The notes beneath the pieces were generated by a model. The model was not told the DNA's origin and made no database searches. It saw only the letters and a list, made by a program, of their open reading frames with translations. From Methanobacteriota archaeon (lineage in GTDB: Archaea > Halobacteriota > Methanosarcinia > Methanosarcinales > Methanosarcinaceae): 5,746 bases of DNA. This document shows, one piece after another, positions 1 through 4,404 of this stretch (its first letter is position 1; each line of letters begins with the position of its first letter). The stretch covers positions 1 through 5,746 of the forward strand of contig JAUPKV010000555.1 of assembly GCA_030837265.1 (NCBI GenBank), given 5' to 3'. A program made the position numbers and the translations under genes.

Positions 1-606
1 ATAGTTTTTGAACTCCCTCAGAAAGTCACTCCGGTTGTGAATGTTAGTTTCGACTCAAAAAAAACTGTCGGAAAGACAACAACAATTGCCGAGATGCTGA
101 AAAATAAATCTACGCTTACCTCTGAAAGATCAGCTGATAAAGTCTATAAATATATAAATATCTGGGTTGGAAACGGAGGTTTTGGCGATTCAAAGAATAT
201 CGAAAACTCAGTTGTGTGTTTCAAGGTTGAAAAATCCTGGATACAGGATAATAAGATAGACAAATCTTCTATAGCCCTTAACAGGTACAGTGATGCAAAA
301 TGGAATGTTCTTCCAACTACCCTGTCTGGTGAAGATGCTGAGTACCTGTATTTCAAAGGTGAGACCGTGGGATTCTCTTCGTTTGCAATAATAGGCAAGA
401 TAATACAAAAAGACACATTAGATGCAAATCAGGCTGGAACTCAAAATGTACCTAATATCGGGAGTCTTGAAAAAAATGTAAATAATACGACAAACGTTAA
501 ACTCCCATCTAAGAAGACTCAGAGCTCAACCATAAAAACATCTGGCTTTGAAATAGTCACCGGTATCATCTGTCTTCTAGGAGTATTCCTGTACAAAAAA
601 AGTTAA
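1..606 (+). CDS. PGF-pre-PGF domain surface protein, C-terminal part (5' end outside window)
   Basis: The reading frame is open from the first base, so the start lies upstream and only the last 201 residues are seen. A GTG at 37 is merely an internal Val codon. Residues 1 to about 133 resemble the PGF-pre-PGF domain of methanogen surface proteins: NIWVGNGGFG, FKVEKSWIQDNKIDKSSI, KWNVLPTT, EDAEYLYFKGET and GFSSFAI occur in the usual order. A polar Thr/Ser/Asn-rich linker (about 135-178) with sequons (NNTT) follows. The protein ends in a tripartite tail: TSGF, a hydrophobic helix (EIVTGIICLLGVFLY), then KKS. Such tails are processed and lipid-anchored by archaeosortase in PGF-CTERM proteins, so the protein probably sits outside the membrane in the S-layer zone. 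Oddly, the tail has SGF in place of PGF. The domain family is confident; the protein's full function depends on the missing N-terminal part. Confidence 0.88.
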   Translation: MVFELPQKVTPVVNVSFDSKKTVGKTTTIAEMLKNKSTLTSERSADKVYKYINIWVGNGGFGDSKNIENSVVCFKVEKSWIQDNKIDKSSIALNRYSDAKWNVLPTTLSGEDAEYLYFKGETVGFSSFAIIGKIIQKDTLDANQAGTQNVPNIGSLEKNVNNTTNVKLPSKKTQSSTIKTSGFEIVTGIICLLGVFLYKKS

Positions 607-636
607 CGAAAAGTTAATAATGGCAGTTGTAAAAGT

Positions 637-670
637 TATTTTTTTACCTGATATCTTTTCAGGTTTATTT
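637..670 (+). terminator. Hairpin plus T-rich terminator between convergent genes
   Basis: ACCTGA (646-651) and TCAGGT (659-664) form a perfect 6-bp stem around a 7-base loop. A run of eight T with one A precedes the stem and TTATTTT follows it. It lies 40 bp after the stop of the surface-protein gene and 50 bp before the stop of the leftward gene, the usual place for a terminator between convergent genes. The downstream T tract favours action on the rightward transcript; the A/T-rich left flank may also help stop the leftward one. Confidence 0.55.
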
Positions 671-714
671 TGCTTAATTAAAAATTTCTGTGTAAAGCAC
701 TTTTAAGATAAGCT

Positions 715-1029
715 CTAATGCCATCCATCGTTCAGGATACTATAATCGTCTTTATATTTACTCATTGAAGCAAGGTACTCTTCCAGCACCCCTAGCTGAG
801 TGCCAAATAATGTGTCTATTCTCTCATCATTGTAAGTTCCGGCTTCGAGGAGCCCGAGCGCATCTCTAATCGGCTGTGACGAGAAATAGCCATAACTTGA
901 TCTTATTCTTTCCAAAAAGTCCCTTACATTATTAACTGTCCTTTTAGTGTGCACATTCCTTACATAGTAGCGAAGCCAGTGCAAATCTTCCAGAATATGA
1001 CGATGTTCTTCTGGTGATGGAAGGTACAT
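715..1029 (-). CDS. Small soluble helical protein, unrecognised
   Basis: This 104-residue protein starts at an ATG (1027-1029) and stops at TAG. I do not recognise a family. It has no signal peptide or membrane segment. The sequence is rich in charged and aromatic residues and reads as a mostly alpha-helical bundle: PSPEEHRHILEDLHWLRYYV (residues 4-23), a basic helix around VRDFLERIRSSYGYF (35-49), then QPIRDALGLLEAGTY and an amphipathic segment ending LGVLEEYLASM (79-89). No catalytic or metal-binding motif is apparent. No SD precedes the ATG, but a TATA-like box sits 22-34 bp upstream, which suggests a leaderless or nearly leaderless transcript and supports this start. It stands alone: 101 bp separate it from the broken transporter gene upstream on the same strand. 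Reality of the gene is likely but not certain, given its length. Confidence 0.7.
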   Translation of the reverse strand: MYLPSPEEHRHILEDLHWLRYYVRNVHTKRTVNNVRDFLERIRSSYGYFSSQPIRDALGLLEAGTYNDERIDTLFGTQLGVLEEYLASMSKYKDDYSILNDGWH

Positions 1030-1050
1030 AATAAATACACTACAATGAAG

Positions 1051-1063
1051 AATAAAAGTTTTT
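1051..1063 (-). promoter_or_regulatory. TATA-like box for the 715-1029 gene
   Basis: Read on the minus strand the site is AAAAACTTTTATT. The TTTTAT core lies 24-29 bp before the ATG. Archaeal transcription starts about 25 bp after the box centre, so the start of RNA would fall at or within a few bases of the ATG. That agrees with the lack of an SD site there. Inference from spacing only. Confidence 0.4.
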
Positions 1064-1130
1064 GGATTTTACTGCGATATTTAGAAAGTTTCCCTAGGAA
1101 CAGAAAAGAAAGGTCTTAAAACTTAATAAA

Positions 1131-1817
1131 TTAAGAACTTTTCAATGATTTTCCTAAATTAGTTGCATGCAAAAGTTCTGGGAATAATTTCATCCATAGA
1201 ATTGCCACGATTATTGAACCGACTCCGCCGAGTAATACTGCTGGGACTACTCCGAACAGGGAGGCAGTTAACCCTGATTCAAATTCTCCAAGCTGGTTTG
1301 ATGTACCTATAAACATCGAATTAACAGCGTTTACCCTGCCTCTCATATTATCCGGAGTTTCCAATTGTATTAAAGTTAAACGGACAACAACACTTACCAC
1401 GTCAGCTGCTCCTAACAACACCAGTGAAGCAAGTGATAAGATAAAAGAAGTGGATAAAGCGAAAATCATAGTGAATATCCCAAAAAATATTACAGCGATA
1501 AACATTTTATACCCTTCATTTCTTTTTAGCGGCATTTTTGCCAGGAAAGCCGACATTACCAATGCACCTATTGCAGGTGCCGAGCGCAGCAAACCCAACC
1601 CCAGAGGCCCTATTTTTAAAATATTACTTGCATAAATCGGTAGTAAGGCAGTTGCACCGCCAAATAATACTGCAAAAAGGTCAAGTGAAATTGCGCCAAG
1701 TATAGCAGGTTTGCTTCTTATGAAAGCTATTCCTCCGAATATTGAATTTATGCTTACCGGGTCAGAGTTTTGGGATTTCTCTCGAATTGAAACGAATAAA
1801 ATAATAAGACTTGTCAC
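1131..1817 (-). CDS. MFS exporter C-terminal fragment, helices 7-12
   Basis: This 228-residue frame would begin at a GTG (1815-1817) that overlaps the stop of the front piece as GTGA. No convincing SD precedes it, and the GTG is probably just an internal codon of the former gene. It holds the end of helix 6, the cytoplasmic central loop (residues about 11-36), and helices 7-12. Family hallmarks are very well kept: AILGAISLDLFAVLFGGATA (38-57), LGLLRSAPAIGALVMSAFLA, LLGAADVVSVVVR, and the stretch TPDNMRGRVNAVNSMF followed by IGTSNQLGEFESG (154-182). The conserved back half shows that selection was relaxed only recently, or that coupled re-initiation at GTGA still makes some protein. It ends at TAA 1131-1133, where an AT-rich CTTAA-TAAA-TTAAG dyad (1122-1135) and T-rich minus-strand DNA may end transcription. 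Confidence 0.6.
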   Translation of the reverse strand: MTSLIILFVSIREKSQNSDPVSINSIFGGIAFIRSKPAILGAISLDLFAVLFGGATALLPIYASNILKIGPLGLGLLRSAPAIGALVMSAFLAKMPLKRNEGYKMFIAVIFFGIFTMIFALSTSFILSLASLVLLGAADVVSVVVRLTLIQLETPDNMRGRVNAVNSMFIGTSNQLGEFESGLTASLFGVVPAVLLGGVGSIIVAILWMKLFPELLHATNLGKSLKSS

Positions 1818-2197
1818 ATAGCTAATATGCCAGCTACAATGTACACAGCTTCGGGACCGAATGTATAAAGAATTCCTTCTTCATTAATCGATCCTATATG
1901 GCTTTGATAAGCAAGCAGGAAAATTCCTATGCTTTCGATAATTTGACTTAAGCAAATTATCAGTTTTCGATTGTAACGATCTGCCACATAACCGACTACA
2001 AGAGTGAGCAGAAGCATTGGCAGAAATTGGACTAATCCGACGAGACCTAAATAAATAGGCATTTGAGTAATTGAATAAATTTGCCACCCCACCGCAACAG
2101 TCAACATTTGAAAAGCAATACTTGTTGATATGCGAGCTGTTAATAAGATTAATAAGGATCTGTTATTTAATACAGACGGAATTTTGAGTGAGAACAT
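1814..2197 (-). CDS. MFS exporter N-terminal fragment, helices 1-4
   Basis: This 127-residue piece carries membrane helices 1-4. Helix 1 includes LLILLTARISTSIAFQ, helix 2 includes LVGLVQFLPMLLLTLVVG, helix 3 includes IICLSQIIESIGIFLLAY, and helix 4 begins at AVYIVAGILAM. The loop between helices 2 and 3 has MFS motif A as GYVADRYNRK (69-78), with Gly69, Asp73 and Arg74, which is important for gating. The ATG at 2195-2197 is preceded by AGGAG (2208-2212 on this strand) with a 10-base spacer, and a TATA box lies further upstream, so transcription and translation signals look intact. The frame stops at TGA directly after the deletion point. Intact relatives export siderophores or drugs by proton antiport. 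This fragment alone should not transport. Confidence 0.6.
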   Translation of the reverse strand: MFSLKIPSVLNNRSLLILLTARISTSIAFQMLTVAVGWQIYSITQMPIYLGLVGLVQFLPMLLLTLVVGYVADRYNRKLIICLSQIIESIGIFLLAYQSHIGSINEEGILYTFGPEAVYIVAGILAM

Positions 2198-2207
2198 TAT
2201 TCATTAG

Positions 2208-2273
2208 CTCCTATTTCGGCTCGAAAAGACTGAAACCTTAACGTATAAACATTTTGATGTATATCATTGTTTA
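2208..2273 (-). promoter_or_regulatory. Promoter, SD and candidate operator dyad of the MFS gene
   Basis: On the minus strand a TATA box (TGTTTATACG, 2242-2251) would place the RNA start near 2217-2222, giving a leader of about 20-25 bases that holds the AGGAG SD (2208-2212). An inverted repeat, TAAACA (2246-2251) and TGTTTA (2268-2273) separated by 16 bp, overlaps the box and the BRE position just upstream of it. A second small dyad, TGAT-N4-ATCA (2255-2266), lies inside. A dimeric repressor bound here would block TBP/TFB. No regulator gene is visible in the window. Confidence 0.45.
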
Positions 2274-2295
2274 TCAGGGCAACCGAAGACTTCAA

Positions 2296-2311
2296 AAATC
2301 CTTATAATATA
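2296..2311 (+). promoter_or_regulatory. TATA box for the 2387-2845 gene
   Basis: TTATAATAT (2302-2310), preceded by an A-rich BRE-like stretch (AAAAATCC), is a good archaeal box A. It predicts an RNA start near 2331-2335 and a leader of about 50 bases ending in the AGGTGG SD. It fires away from the MFS promoter, so the two genes are divergent with about 50 bp between their boxes. Confidence 0.5.
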
Positions 2312-2386
2312 GTTTCTTGATACAAATTTTGGTAATTCGATGATAGTAGTTTTAGATTAAGAAATGAACCTGCTAGGTGGATTTTA

Positions 2387-2845
2387 TTGAATATCGAGCA
2401 CTTTAAAAAATGGCTAAGAATAGGTGAAGATGTGACGAACAAACAAAATGGCAAAGGACCATACGATCCAATAACAAAGATATTGGTTTTTTTAATGGCA
2501 GTCGCAATTCTAATCATATTAATAGCTTCAATAGCATATGTAATGGGCGTTAAAGATCCAAACTATGAAAAAGGATATATGGCGGGCTACAGATCCAGTT
2601 ATCAAGCTGGTTTTAACGGAGATATTTTTGATGTCAAATCCGGATTAAATAAAGAATCTAGTTATAATAACGGTTATCATCAAGGCTATGATGATGGTTA
2701 TCCTGACGGTCAACTGGACCGAAACAGACAGATCCCGAACAACAATACAATCAGTATTATAACCGGCAGCATAACTGACAATTCTACGAGCAACAAGACT
2801 AGCAATTTAACCATTAATGCGACCAGCAATGAAACTAGCAAATAA
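2387..2845 (+). CDS. Single-pass membrane protein with GX3 Gly/Tyr repeats and NxT-repeat tail
   Basis: A 152-residue protein, probably starting at TTG 2387-2389. AGGTGG (2375-2380) lies six bases ahead, and no in-frame ATG fits. Residues 1-31 are polar with several Lys/Arg and should stay in the cytoplasm. Residues 32-54 form one strongly hydrophobic helix. The rest should face outside. Residues 60-78 and 93-108 hold glycine-tyrosine repeats, the second being four glycines spaced by exactly four (G96, G100, G104, G108: GYHQGYDDGYPDG). Such GX3 runs recall the Yae1/deca-GX3 pattern and other Gly-zipper segments, but I would not assign that family. The tail (119-152) has six N-glycosylation sequons, five in a strict four-residue register. 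I infer an envelope protein with a glycosylated stalk or terminus. Function is unknown. It is monocistronic, with its own promoter and a T-rich terminator region. Confidence 0.8.
   Translation: MNIEHFKKWLRIGEDVTNKQNGKGPYDPITKILVFLMAVAILIILIASIAYVMGVKDPNYEKGYMAGYRSSYQAGFNGDIFDVKSGLNKESSYNNGYHQGYDDGYPDGQLDRNRQIPNNNTISIITGSITDNSTSNKTSNLTINATSNETSK
2780..2839 (+). repeat. Five tandem 12-bp units encoding NxT[S/I]
   Basis: Five consecutive 12-base units encode NSTS, NKTS, NLTI, NATS and NETS. The first codon is always AAT or AAC, the third always ACN, and the fourth AGC in four of five units. The second codon differs in each unit, and the Thr codon varies (ACG, ACT, ACC, ACC, ACT). The repeat is therefore an expanded minisatellite whose bases have drifted while the glycosylation sequon in every unit is kept. 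It ends one codon before the stop. Confidence 0.85.
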
Positions 2846-2883
2846 CTGAAAAAAACCGCAAGATATACTAAATTAATAGAAAC

Positions 2884-2916
2884 TTTTTTCCTTAATATTA
2901 TTTTTCAAATTTTTAA
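2884..2916 (+). terminator. T-rich archaeal-type terminator region
   Basis: Forty bases after the stop of the membrane-protein gene, three T tracts follow one another (TTTTTT at 2884-2889, TTTTT at 2900-2905 and TTTTT at 2910-2914) without a strong stem. Oligo-T tracts are enough to stop archaeal RNA polymerase. The same DNA could instead serve as the TATA region of the hairpin-rich element that follows (CTTAATATTATT, 2891-2902). Confidence 0.4.
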
Positions 2917-2926
2917 AAGGATTTTT

Positions 2927-3012
2927 GGCCGGGTGAATAGAAAAGCCCGGCCTTGCTATGGAGGTTATTAGATGCGTGGACTGACCAATTCCACGGTTGA
3001 CTTCTAATCAAC
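2927..3012 (+). ncRNA. Candidate structured RNA: three consecutive hairpins
   Basis: Three perfect stems follow one another in otherwise AT-rich intergenic DNA. GGCCGGG/CCCGGCC (2927-2933 with 2946-2952) is 7 bp, all G and C. CGTGGA/TCCACG (2975-2980 with 2990-2995) is 6 bp with a 9-base loop. GTTGA/TCAAC (2996-3000 with 3008-3012) is 5 bp with a 7-base loop and directly abuts the second. A TATA-like CTTAATATTATT at 2891-2902 would put an RNA start close to 2922-2927, right at the first stem. No T tract follows the first stem, so it is not a standard terminator on either strand. Between stems 1 and 2 there is GGAGG (2960-2964) and an ATG at 2972 opening a 12-codon frame (stop included). The element could be a small RNA, a leader, or a small-protein mRNA. 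I do not recognise a known RNA family. Confidence 0.3.
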
Positions 3013-3309
3013 TAATATTACATAGGTGGTATAACTATATATAAATATCTAAAGTGTTAACCGATATTAATTCTTTAAAAACAACGGTTTACATTACGAT
3101 TTATGATTTGAACCGAAGCCAGTAGTTAAATAGTAAGTAGTAATTTTTAAAAACAGTAAATATTAAAAGCTTCGAAACTCTATTGGTATGAATCTTACGG
3201 CTAACTAAAACATACATTTTTTTACTTTTGCAGCGCCAATAATATTTATTTAAGGATTACTTTTGCCTGTGAGTGGGGGTATTTGCAATAAAAATTGAGG
3301 AGAATAATC
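3013..3309 (+). promoter_or_regulatory. Intergenic AT-rich region with two TATA-like boxes ahead of 3310
   Basis: No gene is seen here on either strand. CTATATATAAATATC (3035-3049) is a strong box predicting RNA from about 3067, which would give the next gene a leader of some 240 bases. AATATTTATTTA (3241-3252) is nearer and predicts RNA from about 3272, with a leader of roughly 38 bases that carries the AGGAG SD (3298-3302). The nearer box is the more likely promoter. AACCG (3059-3063), CGGTT (3085-3089) and AACCG (3111-3115) could form either of two exclusive weak stems in a long leader. A run of short AGTA-type direct repeats lies around 3120-3143. Confidence 0.4.
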
Positions 3310-3735
3310 ATGGATATGAATCTGAGCTGGTATATTAATAATGATCCCGAATGTGATTTGAACCCTCTTTTGAAATTCGTTAATTCCAATAGTGATGAGG
3401 AAAACAAGGCAATAATTTTGTGGGCAAACGAAAATGGTATAGAGTTAATTGATCTTAAAAATTGTACAGCTATTGAATTGATCAGGAAGAGGAATGAATA
3501 CAGGCATCTTTTAGAAAAAGTGTTGGAGGGTAAAAATCTGGAAGGAGACGATTGTAGCCTTCGTGGATTCGGGACACTTGAAGAAAACAAAATTTTCCAT
3601 GAAATATTTAAAGACCAGGTTCATGGGTATCACGAATTTAACGTAAAGAGAAATGCCTATTGGGAAGCTGTAAAACGGGCTGAGTATACGGAATTGGGGT
3701 TTAATCCTGATTTATCCAAAAGACGAACAAGTTGA
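3310..3735 (+). CDS. Unrecognised 141-residue soluble protein upstream of cytosine deaminase
   Basis: I chose ATG 3310 because AGGAG (3298-3302) lies seven bases before it. The longer frame from TTG 3295 would put the SD inside the coding region. The product has no signal peptide or membrane helix. It is acidic in the first half and helical in the middle: AIILWANENGIELIDL (35-49), then a charged amphipathic helix IELIRKRNEYRHLLEKVLEG (55-74) with coiled-coil character, then a conserved-looking segment LRGFGTLEENKIFHEIF (84-100), His-rich HGYHEF (105-110), and a basic end (KRRTS). No catalytic motif is evident. It ends 12 bp before the deaminase start, so the two are likely co-transcribed and could be partners or serve one pathway. 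I cannot name a family. Codon use and gene signals indicate a real gene. Confidence 0.75.
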   Translation: MDMNLSWYINNDPECDLNPLLKFVNSNSDEENKAIILWANENGIELIDLKNCTAIELIRKRNEYRHLLEKVLEGKNLEGDDCSLRGFGTLEENKIFHEIFKDQVHGYHEFNVKRNAYWEAVKRAEYTELGFNPDLSKRRTS

Positions 3736-3747
3736 AAGGGAAAGCTT

Positions 3748-4329
3748 ATGAGATACTTCATAGCACAAGACACTCCAGTTACTGAAGATGTACTTACTGT
3801 CATTGCTTACTTACCCACAAAAAGTCTGCATGTAATAATTGAAGATAAGTTCTTCTTTAAAATGAGTGATCGCAATATTATGCGTATAGCAGTTTTACTT
3901 GCTCACAAAAGCTATAATGAAGGCGGTTGCCCTATCGGTGCCGTTATCATCGATAATAGTACTCGTAGGATTATCGGCAAAGGTCATAATACTCTTGTGC
4001 AGGATAACGACCCATACAACCATGGTGAAACTTCGGCTATCCGAGATGCCGGGAGACAGGACTTCAGTAAGACTACGATTTTCACTTCTCTTAGTCCCTG
4101 TGATATTTGCGCCGCTTTGATATATATGCGCCAATTTGACCGGGTAGTCGTCGGTGATGTTACGAACGCCTCCGAAAATGAACAAATGCTTCGCGACAAG
4201 GGCGTAAAAGTCGATATTCTTGAAGATCCTATGGGAATTGAGTTGTATGCAAAATACCGGGCGGAAAAACCGGAGCTAGACTTGGAAGATTGGAAAGGAC
4301 TGGCTGCTGTTCGGAAGAATTTTCACTAA
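3748..4329 (+). CDS. Yeast-type cytosine deaminase (CDA-fold zinc deaminase)
   Basis: The product should convert cytosine to uracil and ammonia in the cytoplasm for pyrimidine salvage. The zinc site is complete: HGE (H92, catalytic E94) and SPCDIC (C118, C121). GGCPIGAVIID (59-69) and GKGHN (77-81, Asn81 in the position of the substrate-contacting Asn of yeast Fcy1) match this subfamily. So do TSLSPCDIC, VVVGDVTN and the closing EKPELDLEDW. These make the Fcy1-like group more likely than TadA (tRNA adenosine) or guanine deaminase. Family members have about 150-160 residues. This frame has 193, because about 38 residues precede MSDRNIMRIAVLLAHKSYNEGG. ATG 3748 has a modest SD (AAAGGGA) 12 bp after the previous gene; ATG 3862 gives the usual 155 residues but has no SD. 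I keep 3748 with 3862 as a real alternative. Deaminase identity is firm; the exact base specificity is inferred. Confidence 0.88.
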   Translation: MRYFIAQDTPVTEDVLTVIAYLPTKSLHVIIEDKFFFKMSDRNIMRIAVLLAHKSYNEGGCPIGAVIIDNSTRRIIGKGHNTLVQDNDPYNHGETSAIRDAGRQDFSKTTIFTSLSPCDICAALIYMRQFDRVVVGDVTNASENEQMLRDKGVKVDILEDPMGIELYAKYRAEKPELDLEDWKGLAAVRKNFH

Positions 4330-4404
4330 ATTTTTGTACAGGTAAGTACATCATGGAACATACTGGTTCAAGCAAGATATTATTTAAAAAATTTGGTGGA
4401 TAAT

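Larger units (their letters stand above)
1131..2197 (-). pseudogene. Broken MFS_3 (EntS-like) exporter gene with internal deletion and frameshift
   Basis: The two consecutive leftward reading frames are the front and back of one major facilitator superfamily permease of the MFS_3/EntS-like (PF05977-type) group, whose members usually have about 400-440 residues and 12 membrane helices. Here the pieces total 355 residues. The front piece ends inside helix 4 (VYIVAGILAM) and the back piece resumes at what looks like the end of helix 6 (SLIILFVSIRE). From memory of the family, about 60 residues (helix 5 and most of helix 6) are missing, and the join shifts the frame so that the front stops at TGA 1814-1816. 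A deletion of roughly 180-200 bp not divisible by three explains both facts. Loss of one and a half to two helices makes even a two-chain transporter unlikely to work. Otherwise both pieces are well conserved, so the damage looks recent. A sequencing or assembly error could give the frameshift but not the missing segment. Confidence 0.75.

Noticed and set aside
2364..2390. Eight-codon ORF (MNLLGGFY) overlapping the TTG start of the membrane-protein gene
   Set aside because: It has no SD and its only strong feature, AGGTGG, is the SD of the real gene. A frame this short is expected by chance.
2927..2952. GGCCGGG/CCCGGCC as an ordinary intrinsic terminator
   Set aside because: CTTGCTATGG follows the stem on the plus strand and only five A-pairing bases follow on the minus strand; the T-rich tract is upstream of the stem. 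It was placed in the candidate RNA instead.
2967..3030. tRNA-Arg(TCT)-like piece: a 5-bp stem with loop CTTCTAA preceded by a D-arm-like stem
   Set aside because: The anticodon-like arm and a GTGG/CCAC stem fit, but no T-arm with a GTTCRA loop follows, the preceding bases give no acceptor stem, the D-loop lacks GG, and position 8 is not T. Chance resemblance or, at most, a relic.
3246..3590. 114-residue leftward frame opposite the 3310 gene
   Set aside because: It is antisense to a gene with a good SD, has low-complexity Ser/Phe/Leu-rich composition, and no promoter or SD of its own.
3895..4185. Antisense and shifted frames inside the deaminase gene
   Set aside because: The deaminase frame carries all family motifs; these are shadows without gene signals.
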